Positions 1-7,053 of a stretch of 7,926 nucleotides of DNA are shown one piece after another. This DNA comes from Flavobacteriales bacterium. GTDB taxonomy: Bacteria; Bacteroidota; Bacteroidia; Flavobacteriales; Flavobacteriaceae. The stretch lies in NCBI GenBank assembly GCA_011525065.1, contig WTIY01000277.1, forward strand, positions 1 through 7,926. The letters run 5' to 3'. Under the pieces are notes generated by a model, which saw only the letters and a program-made list of their open reading frames with translations, was not told where the DNA came from and made no database searches. Positions within the stretch are counted from its first letter, which is position 1; every line of letters begins with the position of its first letter. Position numbers and translations under genes: made by a program.

Positions 1-590
1 CAGGAATTTCATTAAATGCGGGTTCCAAGGCTGGCTACAACGAGAGTTCTTGGTCCAGTCATCGCGTTGTTGAACTCCAGGGAGAAGCCTTTTTTGATGT
101 GATTAAAGGCAGCACCTTTGAGGTACAAACAGCCAATGGTGTGGTCACTGTATTAGGCACTGAATTCAATGTTTTGACTCGTGATGATGATTTTTATGTT
201 TCGTGCTTTGAAGGTCTTGTCAAAGTTCAAACCGCCGATACCACGCTTCAACTACCCGCAGGTTATGGCGTACGCATTTTTGGTGGAATGTTCAATTACA
301 TTGCACAAGAAAATATGGGAACTAAGCCCCTATGGATGATTGGTGAAAGTCACTTCTCAACCGAGCCACTGGCCTTGGTGTTGGATGAAGTCACCAGACA
401 ATACGATGTAACATTCACCTTTGACTCGGGAGCTAATAATCTGGCCCAAAGCGCCCAATTCAGTGGTAGTTTTCCCCATGATGACTTGGAGCTGACCCTA
501 AAATCTATTTGCCAACCCTTTGGCTTGGTCTTTGACCTCGAGGGCGATCAAATTCGTCTGACCTTAAACAATGATCCAAAAGACCCCTAA
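1..590 (+). CDS. FecR-family anti-sigma factor (5' end outside window)
   Basis: This is the periplasmic part of a FecR-type transmembrane sigma regulator. In the family it relays ligand occupancy of a TonB receptor to an ECF sigma factor in the cytoplasm. The first complete codon in the window is at position 3, and the frame is open to the left edge, giving 195 visible residues. Visible residues 1-95 read as the FecR beta-rich domain, with the typical run LNAGSKAGYN, then GEAFFDV, VLGTEFNV and a QLPAGYGV turn. Residues about 117-187 match the C-terminal DUF4974/STN-like domain, beginning WMIGESHFSTEPLALVLDEV. The cytoplasmic anti-sigma region and the membrane helix must lie to the left. Its last 20 bases overlap the receptor start at 571, which implies translational coupling. 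The GTG at 99 is inside the FecR domain and is not a real start. Family assignment is strong; the ligand is unknown. Confidence 0.93.
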   Translation, partial: GISLNAGSKAGYNESSWSSHRVVELQGEAFFDVIKGSTFEVQTANGVVTVLGTEFNVLTRDDDFYVSCFEGLVKVQTADTTLQLPAGYGVRIFGGMFNYIAQENMGTKPLWMIGESHFSTEPLALVLDEVTRQYDVTFTFDSGANNLAQSAQFSGSFPHDDLELTLKSICQPFGLVFDLEGDQIRLTLNNDPKDP

Positions 591-3123
591 AAATAAATTT
601 TCTCTGATTCTTGGTCTTTGGCTCCTGAGTCAAGTTTTTTTATTGGGCCAAAACACGGCACCTACGGCTCTTTTCAAAATTTTAGAAAGCCTAGAAAACG
701 AGTACGACCTGAGATTTTCTTACCAACCTGAAGACGTAAACCCCTATATACTTCAGCTGGATTGGTCTTCTATGGATTTAGAAGAGTCCTTAATCACGAT
801 CCAATCCCAAACAGGACTTTGGATTACAAAAATCAATCAACGCTATTTCACCCTCACAAAAACCCGACCAAAGGCCAAAAATTATTGTGCTCAAATTTTC
901 GACGCCGCCAGCAAGCTCCCACTACATGGAGCAACTGTAAAAATAACAGGCACTAATTACCTTACGACGACCGATATTGACGGGTCATTTTTAATTGAGA
1001 GAGAACAGCTAAATGGAGCGGTTCAAGTAACTTATTTAGGACAAAAACCACTAATCATTACCCCGGAATCTCTCGAGCGAGGAATTTGTCCCAGTTTTTA
1101 CAGTGAAGCCGATTTAACCACATTGGAAACCGTCAAAATTGGCCGTTATTTCACCTCGGGTATCGTTCAACGTCATCAAGGTAATTTCTCCATTAACACC
1201 CAGGCCTTCGGTCTTTTACCGGGACAGACACAAAATGATGCGCTTTGGTTTGCCCAGGCGCTCCCTGGGGTAGAGAGCACCAATGAAACCGTTTCGACCA
1301 TGAACATCCGCGGCGGAACGAACGATGAAAACAACATCAGTTGGGAGGGGATTAGGATGTATCAATACGGACATTTTTTCGGCTTGATTTCAGCCTTTAA
1401 TCCCATGCTTAGTACTGAGTTAGACCTTTACAAGGCCGGAGGGCCAGTCCATTTTCGAAATTATGTTTCTGGGGCCATGAATATTCACAGTAGCGATGAA
1501 CTCCCTGATGGCTCCCAATTTCGTTACAGTCTGAATGCTTTGGACACTCAGTTCTCGACTGAACTGCGAGCCAGTGAATCTCTAGGCATCCGTCTGGCAG
1601 GAAGAACCTCATACAACCGATGGATACCCACACCGGTATATAACAGTTATTTCGGCCGTATGTTTCAAGACACCGAAATAACCAATAATCAAAGTGATGC
1701 GGCTTATGATCAAGTCAACTTTGAAGAGCAATTTTATTTCTTTGATTTTGGAGGAAAAATCAATTATTACATCAACGAATCCACCCATATAAAAATGGCC
1801 TTTATGGCCATAGAAAATCACTTTGAGTTCACAGAAGCTTTGGCCAACATTGAAAAAATAAATAAGCTCGAGCAAAAATCTAATGTCGCGGGCGTTTTTG
1901 TCCACCACCAATGGAATGAATCACAAAAAACATCAGCAAAATTTTCATTGAATCAGTATCATCTACAAGCCCTAAATCAAGATATTTTCAGTAATCAAAC
2001 CCTGAAACAGGACAATGAGGTGCTGGATATAGATGCCTACATCACCCACGACCTTTATTTGGGTCAAAATCAATTTAGCGTGACCTATGATTTTAATGAA
2101 ATCGGGGTGCGCAACAAACAGCAGGTCAATGTTCCCTTGTTCTTCGCGACAAAGAAAGAGGTCATCCGCAGCCATATGGCGCATCTGAATTGGCGATTTC
2201 GCAGCGATAATAATCGGCTCAAGTTGAACCTTGCCGGGCGAGCGAGCCATTATCCTAAATGGAATCAAACCCTGATTGAACCGATTTTGATGGCCGAATA
2301 CAAAATGGGCCGTCATCAGTTTTTAAATGGGTCCATTGAACAGCGTCATCAGACCATCGGACAAAGAGTGGATTTACAAAGTGATTTTCTGGGTATCGAA
2401 AAAAGACGCTGGTCTTTGGCTGATGATCAAAATAGCCCCATGCGCCGAGGGAAGCAATTCAGTCTTGGCTGGGGATACAACCGGGCTGATATGATGTTAA
2501 ATATTCAGGGCTATTACAAAGAAGTCAAATCCCTAAGCGCCCAAAGTCAATTGTTTCAAAATCAATTCCAATTTTCACAAGCCATCGGAGCTTACAGCAT
2601 TAAAGGTGTGGAAATGTCAGGCCAAAAATCGATCGGGCCATTGGATTTCTGGGGCAGCTATAGCTGGAGTAAAAACGACTACAATTTTAATGCCTTTAGC
2701 CCATCAGTTTTTCCAAACAACGGTGACATCCGTCACCAAATTAAATGGGCCATAAATACGACCTTGCACAAGATAAAATACTCTTTTGGTGGCCATTGGC
2801 ACAGCGGATTACCCTTTACCGAAACCACTGGGACGCTATCTAGCGATTATTTTCGTGGATTTATTCCAGATTTTGACCGGCCGAATGAGCGACGACTCAA
2901 TTCGTATTTGCGATTAGATTTTTCGGCTCAATATCAATGGTGGACCCCCAATAAAACTCATTTTCAGATTAACTTAGGACTTATCAACCTGCTCAATCAA
3001 AACAATACGCTTGCCAGAAGATTTAGAGCGGATCTGGATTCTGTCGATGAGCCACAGATCAACACAATCAATACCTATGGCCTTGGTTTTACCCCGAATG
3101 CCTCTTTGAGCATATCATGGTAA
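571..3123 (+). CDS. TonB-dependent outer-membrane receptor with STN signalling domain (FecA-like)
   Basis: An 850-residue outer-membrane receptor for energised import, probably also signalling to the upstream FecR protein. Residues 1-27 look like a signal peptide: a basic start, then a hydrophobic stretch ending FLLGQ. Residues about 33-97 form an STN (secretin/TonB N-terminal) domain. Residues 105-165 form a carboxypeptidase-regulatory-like beta-sandwich (PLHGATVKI, DIDGSF). Residues about 205-308 form the plug, with QALPGVES, the NIRGG motif at 245-249 and the YKAGGPVHF/SGAMNI end. The rest is the beta-barrel, ending in the aromatic residue Trp (SLSISW) as expected for BAM-dependent insertion. 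I could not identify a TonB box. At 850 residues it is shorter than SusC proteins, and no susD follows because argS converges immediately downstream. That favours a FecA-like stand-alone receptor over a glycan SusCD pair. The ATG at 571 overlaps the fecR end. The substrate could be a siderophore or another chelate but cannot be read from the sequence. Confidence 0.93.
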   Translation: MIQKTPKNKFSLILGLWLLSQVFLLGQNTAPTALFKILESLENEYDLRFSYQPEDVNPYILQLDWSSMDLEESLITIQSQTGLWITKINQRYFTLTKTRPKAKNYCAQIFDAASKLPLHGATVKITGTNYLTTTDIDGSFLIEREQLNGAVQVTYLGQKPLIITPESLERGICPSFYSEADLTTLETVKIGRYFTSGIVQRHQGNFSINTQAFGLLPGQTQNDALWFAQALPGVESTNETVSTMNIRGGTNDENNISWEGIRMYQYGHFFGLISAFNPMLSTELDLYKAGGPVHFRNYVSGAMNIHSSDELPDGSQFRYSLNALDTQFSTELRASESLGIRLAGRTSYNRWIPTPVYNSYFGRMFQDTEITNNQSDAAYDQVNFEEQFYFFDFGGKINYYINESTHIKMAFMAIENHFEFTEALANIEKINKLEQKSNVAGVFVHHQWNESQKTSAKFSLNQYHLQALNQDIFSNQTLKQDNEVLDIDAYITHDLYLGQNQFSVTYDFNEIGVRNKQQVNVPLFFATKKEVIRSHMAHLNWRFRSDNNRLKLNLAGRASHYPKWNQTLIEPILMAEYKMGRHQFLNGSIEQRHQTIGQRVDLQSDFLGIEKRRWSLADDQNSPMRRGKQFSLGWGYNRADMMLNIQGYYKEVKSLSAQSQLFQNQFQFSQAIGAYSIKGVEMSGQKSIGPLDFWGSYSWSKNDYNFNAFSPSVFPNNGDIRHQIKWAINTTLHKIKYSFGGHWHSGLPFTETTGTLSSDYFRGFIPDFDRPNERRLNSYLRLDFSAQYQWWTPNKTHFQINLGLINLLNQNNTLARRFRADLDSVDEPQINTINTYGLGFTPNASLSISW

Positions 3124-3149
3124 ATATTTAAGTCGGTTTTTTCACCCCC

Positions 3150-4937
3150 TTACATTTGATCAGGTACCTCTATTCCCAGCAAGGTGCAGGAGGATTTAAT
3201 CACACGGCCCGTGAGTTCAGCTAACGCCAATCTAAAATCCATCAATCCGGCCTCTTTGGCACCGAGTATGGATACATTTTGATAGAAGGTATTGAATTCT
3301 TTGACTAAATCGTAGGTGTAGTTTGCAATGATGGCAGGGCTGTAAGCCGCAGCTGCTTCGGTGACTTTGTCAGGAAATTGCATCAAGGTCTTCAAAAGGG
3401 CCCGTTCACGCTGTTCCAAATTCAACCCTTGCCACTGTATTGTGCCATCTTCCACAGGTCCAGTATTTCCGGATTTGCGCAATATTGATTGAATACGAGC
3501 GTAGGCGTATTGTATAAACGGCCCTGTATTTCCCTGGAAATCCACACTTTCTTCAGGATTGAACAAAATGCGTTTTTTTGGGTCAACTTTGAGAATATAA
3601 TATTTTAATGCCCCCAGACCGATGGTGTTAAAAAGACTGGCACGCTGGTCTTGGCTTAGATCATCAATTTTACCCAATTCTTGAGTAATGGCCTGCGCCG
3701 TTTGCACCATTTGCTCGATCAAATCATCTGCATCGACCACCGTTCCCTCACGAGACTTCATTTTACCAGATGGCAAATCCACCATTCCGTAACTCAGGTG
3801 GTAAAGGTTTTTAGCCCACGAATAACCAAGTCGGGATAAAATCAAAAACAGCACTTTAAAATGATAATCTTGCTCATTACCCACTGTGTAGATCATGCCG
3901 TCAGCATCGGGATAGTCAGCCATTCTTTGTGCGGCAGTTCCGATGTCTTGGGTCATATAAACCGAGGTTCCATCACTGCGCAAAACAATTTTGTGGTCCA
4001 AGCCTTCATCGGTTAAATCGCACCAAACAGAACCGTCTTCTTTTCGGTAAAACACACCTTGATTTAATCCGTTTTCTATGTCCTGTTTACCCAGCAGGTA
4101 AGTCTCACTTTCGTAATAGTTTTGATCAAAATCAACCCCCAATTTGTCGTAAGTGGCCTCAAAGCCATCGTAGACCCACTGATTCATGCGCTTCCAAAGC
4201 GCTACAACTTCATCATCACCTGCCTCCCAAGACCGCAACATGGCTTTGGCTGCTAAAAGTGCAGGAGCCTGAGCCTCTGCTTCCTCTTTTGACAGACCCT
4301 GAGCGATTAATTCGCGTTGTTGCTCTTTGTAAACCTGATCAAATTTCACATAGTAATTGCCGACTAATTTGTCGCCTTTGATGCCGAGCTGCTCAGGGGT
4401 TTGTCCTTGACCGAATTCGCGCCAAGCCCACATGCTTTTACAAATGTGAATGCCGCGATCATTAATGATTTGTGTCTTGTATACTTTATGCCCCGCAGCC
4501 TTCAAAATCTCAGAAACAGAGTAACCCAAAAGATTATTCCGAATATGACCTAAATGCAGTGGTTTATTGGTGTTTGGTGATGAGTATTCAACTAAAAGTG
4601 CACGCCCACTCGACTCAGCCCGACCGTAGTCCGGTTGTCCGTGCATCTGCTTGAGTGATTCGATAAAAAAAGCGTCACTAAAACTGATGTTTAAAAATCC
4701 TTTAACCACGTTAAATCCACTGACCTGAGGCAACTGTTGGGTCAAAAATTCACCCAATTGACGACCCAAGGCTTCAGGGTTTGTCTTTATGGCACGCAGC
4801 ATTGGAAAAATGACCAAAGTGATGTCTCCTTCAAAATCCTTTCTGGTCGATTGAAATTCAATCGGCACAGATACTCCGGGAAACAATTGATCGATGGCTT
4901 GCTCTATGGCGGGCATCAAGAACACTTCAGGCTTCAT
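3150..4937 (-). CDS. argS: Arginyl-tRNA synthetase
   Basis: A cytoplasmic class I aminoacyl-tRNA synthetase that charges tRNA-Arg with arginine using ATP. The product is 595 residues, close to the usual bacterial ArgS length. Residues about 4-88 match the ArgS-specific N-terminal tRNA-binding domain. The catalytic core has the HIGH-type signature as HLGH at 128-131, preceded by SPNTNKP, and a KMSKS-type loop as KMKSR at 392-396, a common relaxed form in ArgS. The DFQGNTGPFIQYAYAR segment near 466-481 leads into the C-terminal DALR anticodon-binding domain, ending EVPDQM. I chose the ATG at 4937; a TTG one codon upstream is in frame but less likely. There is no clear Shine-Dalgarno, as is usual in Bacteroidota. 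It lies downstream of ctlX on the same strand with a 118-base gap containing a good promoter box, so it may be transcribed independently. The gene appears intact. Confidence 0.98.
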   Translation of the reverse strand: MKPEVFLMPAIEQAIDQLFPGVSVPIEFQSTRKDFEGDITLVIFPMLRAIKTNPEALGRQLGEFLTQQLPQVSGFNVVKGFLNISFSDAFFIESLKQMHGQPDYGRAESSGRALLVEYSSPNTNKPLHLGHIRNNLLGYSVSEILKAAGHKVYKTQIINDRGIHICKSMWAWREFGQGQTPEQLGIKGDKLVGNYYVKFDQVYKEQQRELIAQGLSKEEAEAQAPALLAAKAMLRSWEAGDDEVVALWKRMNQWVYDGFEATYDKLGVDFDQNYYESETYLLGKQDIENGLNQGVFYRKEDGSVWCDLTDEGLDHKIVLRSDGTSVYMTQDIGTAAQRMADYPDADGMIYTVGNEQDYHFKVLFLILSRLGYSWAKNLYHLSYGMVDLPSGKMKSREGTVVDADDLIEQMVQTAQAITQELGKIDDLSQDQRASLFNTIGLGALKYYILKVDPKKRILFNPEESVDFQGNTGPFIQYAYARIQSILRKSGNTGPVEDGTIQWQGLNLEQRERALLKTLMQFPDKVTEAAAAYSPAIIANYTYDLVKEFNTFYQNVSILGAKEAGLMDFRLALAELTGRVIKSSCTLLGIEVPDQM

Positions 4938-4966
4938 CAAAACTTAATTTTCAATCATTTTGGGGT

Positions 4967-4974
4967 CAAAGATA
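4967..4974 (-). promoter_or_regulatory. Putative Bacteroidota -7 promoter box for argS
   Basis: Read on the minus strand this is TATCTTTG, an exact match to the Bacteroidota -7 consensus TAnnTTTG, about 30 bases before the argS ATG at 4937. A TTTG that could serve as the -33 element lies at 4999-5002 with a 24-base spacer, slightly longer than the usual 19-23. If used, transcription would start near 4960 and leave a leader of roughly 20-25 bases. An eight-base degenerate match can arise by chance, so this is tentative. Confidence 0.45.
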
Positions 4975-5055
4975 CGTCAAATAAATCGCTTGAATCTTCA
5001 AAGTGGAGGCTGGATTGAGCTGAGCCATTTCCAGATCAAGTAAGGGGGTGTAGAT

Positions 5056-5988
5056 TTAGGTTTTGGGCAAAAATATCTCGGCCATCATGCAACGCGCACT
5101 GCCTCCCCCACAATTCTCGATGGTGGGTAAAGCCACCGCCAGCAGCCTCCCGTGTTTTTGGAGTTGGGTCTTCTGACTTGTGGTCAAACTTTCTTTTGCG
5201 CTTTGACTCATGACGATCAGGGGCTCTTGGTCTTTGCCCTTGACTTGAAGCATATTCCCTGCAAATTGATGCATTTGTACCTCACTAATGTCGATGATTT
5301 CCTTACCATCAGCCGTCAATTGACTCAAGAGTTTTTGTCGCTCTCCAGGGTGGTCAACGCACGACAAACAAACCACCGCAAAGGCCTCACCGATACAAAG
5401 GATGACATTGGTATGATAGACTGCAGCACGCTGACCCTCGACCGTTTGATAGGCATTGAACACCACAGGATATTGGTCAAAATCCTCACAAAACTCCAAA
5501 AATAAATCCTCATCAGCACGAGGCGATAAGGCACAATAGGCCGTATGATTCACACGATCCAGTATCATGCTGCCTGTACCTTCTAAAAATAGGTTCTCTT
5601 GCTCGGCGAGTGTATAATCCATGATTTCACGGATTTCAAATCCCGCCTCTTCCACCGCTAGAAGGACCTCCTCACGTCGTTCACGGCGACGGTTTTCTGC
5701 AAACATAGGATATAGCGCTATTCGTCCATCACTGTGAAAACTGATCCAGTTATTAGGAAAAATCGAGTCTGGGGTGTCCAAAGCTGGATCGTCCTCAACC
5801 ACAATAACTTGAACGCCTTCTAAGCGAAGCGCCTGCACAAAATCATCAAATTCAGCCTGTGCCTGAGCGATGACTTGATCCGTTGTCAAATCAGAATCGT
5901 GCTGAAAATAATTGTTGATGGCGGTTTCTTCGTTCGATCGAAAAACCGCTGGACGAATCATCAATATTGAATTGGTTATTTGTTCCAT
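5056..5988 (-). CDS. ctlX: Citrulline hydrolase of the amidinotransferase/ADI fold, CtlX type
   Basis: A cytoplasmic enzyme of the guanidino-modifying (pentein) superfamily. CtlX/citrulline ureidase members convert citrulline to ornithine, ammonia and CO2. The product is 310 residues from the ATG at 5988, the usual length. Recognition rests on the N-terminal block SILMIRPAVF/NEETAINNYFQ, typical of CtlX, and on a complete pentein catalytic set: Glu136 in LEGTGS, His192 in YHTNV and nucleophile Cys300 in GGGSARCM near the C-terminus. The two positions where arginine deiminases have guanidinium-binding Asp are Asn here (Asn80 in FPNNW, Asn194 in HTN), which fits a neutral ureido substrate. A GTG start seven codons upstream (6009) is possible, but the extra residues look non-conserved. 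It precedes argS on the same strand and is divergent from the membrane methyltransferase. An ADI-like enzyme about 1 kb away on the same strand could supply citrulline. Family placement is strong; the substrate is by family analogy. Confidence 0.88.
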   Translation of the reverse strand: MEQITNSILMIRPAVFRSNEETAINNYFQHDSDLTTDQVIAQAQAEFDDFVQALRLEGVQVIVVEDDPALDTPDSIFPNNWISFHSDGRIALYPMFAENRRRERREEVLLAVEEAGFEIREIMDYTLAEQENLFLEGTGSMILDRVNHTAYCALSPRADEDLFLEFCEDFDQYPVVFNAYQTVEGQRAAVYHTNVILCIGEAFAVVCLSCVDHPGERQKLLSQLTADGKEIIDISEVQMHQFAGNMLQVKGKDQEPLIVMSQSAKESLTTSQKTQLQKHGRLLAVALPTIENCGGGSARCMMAEIFLPKT

Positions 5989-6044
5989 TCTTGATCTACA
6001 GGTTTTCACTTAGATCACGCTTGTGACCAGACGTATAGCTGTTG

Positions 6045-6052
6045 CAAAAATA
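6045..6052 (-). promoter_or_regulatory. Possible -7 promoter box for ctlX
   Basis: Read on the minus strand this is TATTTTTG, fitting the Bacteroidota TAnnTTTG pattern, about 57 bases before the ctlX ATG. No TTTG/TTG element sits at the expected -33 spacing. The surrounding spacer (5989-6198) is AT-rich, so a chance match is quite possible. I found no equivalent plus-strand box for the divergent gene starting at 6199. Confidence 0.28.
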
Positions 6053-6198
6053 GGTTTTTGAAAAGGTATTTAGATATATTTTTACGAAATTGCCAACACT
6101 AATTTCAATTTAAGGGCCCATAAAAAGTCCGGTAAGATCGATCAATGTAACAGCATCAAATCTATTAGACACACTCATAAAAAACAATCCCTACCAAA

Positions 6199-6957
6199 AT
6201 GGCATTACAAGAAGAATTTGAACAACAAGGTATTTGGCTTTTCAAGTATCGCAGTAATTTACCCATCATTATATTGGTGTTAGGCTATGCGCTCTATTGC
6301 TACAAAGAGCTCCATCCTGATGCTTATTTCTTAAAGGGTGACCAGTTGTGGTTTGATCCCTACTTTGAGATGATTTGCTTTGCCGTTTGTTCCCTTGGCC
6401 TTTTGATTCGGGTCTATACAGTGGGACATACCCCAAGGTTCACCTCGGGCCGGAATACTGAGGAGCAAGTGGCCGAAACCTTAAATACCAGTGGACTTTA
6501 TTCAGTCTTGCGTCACCCCCTTTACTTGGGTAATTTTCTGATGTGGCTCGGACTGGCCATGCTCACGGGAAACATTTGGTTTAACATCGCATTTATACTC
6601 TTTTATTGGCTGTACTACGAGCGCATTATGTTTGCCGAAGAGCAATTTTTACGCAGAAAATTTGGCCAGAAATACACCTCTTGGGCCGAGGGGGTTCCTG
6701 CATTCATTCCTGCGCTGAGTCAATTCACCAAGCCCAACCTGAGCTTTAGTTGGAAGAAGGTTTTGAAAAAAGAGAAAAACGGCCTTTTCGCCATGTTCAT
6801 ACTCTTTTGCTTATTCGACATGAGTGGTGAATACCTCAATGAGGGTACAGATTACAATTACTTCTTCATTTACGGTACCATACTGACTGGTCTGAGCTAT
6901 GTCGTTTTGAAATTTTTGAAGAAAAAGACCACGGTCTTAGAACAAGAGGGGCGCTAA
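6199..6957 (+). CDS. Integral-membrane methyltransferase, isoprenylcysteine/phospholipid methyltransferase-like
   Basis: A 252-residue polytopic inner-membrane protein, probably a SAM-dependent methyltransferase acting on a lipid or other membrane-bound substrate. Hydrophobic segments lie near residues 20-35, 55-75, 108-123, 126-140, 196-208 and 220-238. The ICMT/PEMT signature is clear: GLYSVLRHPLYLGN at 99-112, then a membrane hairpin, then YYERIMFAEEQFLRRKFG with the conserved acidic pair Glu147-Glu148 and a following KYTSW. In this family these form the SAM pocket at the membrane face. After the core (about residue 170) there is a basic linker and a C-terminal extension with two more membrane helices, beyond the minimal ICMT-like core. 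The start at 6199 gives a sensible soluble N-terminus before the first helix. The gene is monocistronic here: ctlX diverges upstream and the ADI-like gene converges downstream. A lipid A phosphate methyltransferase (LmtA-like) role is conceivable but unproven. Confidence 0.82.
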   Translation: MALQEEFEQQGIWLFKYRSNLPIIILVLGYALYCYKELHPDAYFLKGDQLWFDPYFEMICFAVCSLGLLIRVYTVGHTPRFTSGRNTEEQVAETLNTSGLYSVLRHPLYLGNFLMWLGLAMLTGNIWFNIAFILFYWLYYERIMFAEEQFLRRKFGQKYTSWAEGVPAFIPALSQFTKPNLSFSWKKVLKKEKNGLFAMFILFCLFDMSGEYLNEGTDYNYFFIYGTILTGLSYVVLKFLKKKTTVLEQEGR

Positions 6958-7053
6958 TGCAATCTCAAATTTTGAGAAATCAATCTTTAAACTCTGATGA
7001 GGTCTACAATGGTCTATGGGCAGGTTCTCGGCCGTTTACACCCTTAGTTTGAC

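Noticed and set aside
99..101. GTG at 99 as the start of the fecR-like gene.
   Set aside because: The same frame upstream encodes the conserved FecR segment LNAGSKAGYN and LQGEAFFDV, so the gene is truncated by the window edge.
1609..2316. Open frames of 100 and 114 codons antisense to the receptor barrel.
   Set aside because: They are embedded in a strongly supported TonB receptor, have no domain and no start context, and read as shadow frames.
3121..3149. Palindrome TAAATATTTA at the receptor stop followed by a T-run, as a possible terminator.
   Set aside because: The palindrome is all A/T with no loop, and the T-run follows an unpaired stretch. It is not a credible intrinsic terminator.
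3929..4381. A 150-codon open frame antisense to argS.
   Set aside because: It is a shadow of argS codons, with Cys/His/Arg-rich low-complexity composition and no recognisable family.
5041..5050. TAAGGGGGTG, the exact reverse complement of CACCCCCTTA at 3143-3152, flanking argS as an inverted repeat.
   Set aside because: Ten bases only, one copy overlapping the argS stop codon, no extended similarity and no target duplication. Most likely chance.
5152..5505. A 117-codon open frame antisense to ctlX.
   Set aside because: It lies wholly inside ctlX, which has a full catalytic motif set. The antisense product shows no recognisable domain.
6964..6976. Palindrome CTCAAATTTTGAG just after the methyltransferase stop.
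   Set aside because: It allows only a five-base stem with a three-base loop and no following T-run. It is too weak to call as a terminator or an operator.
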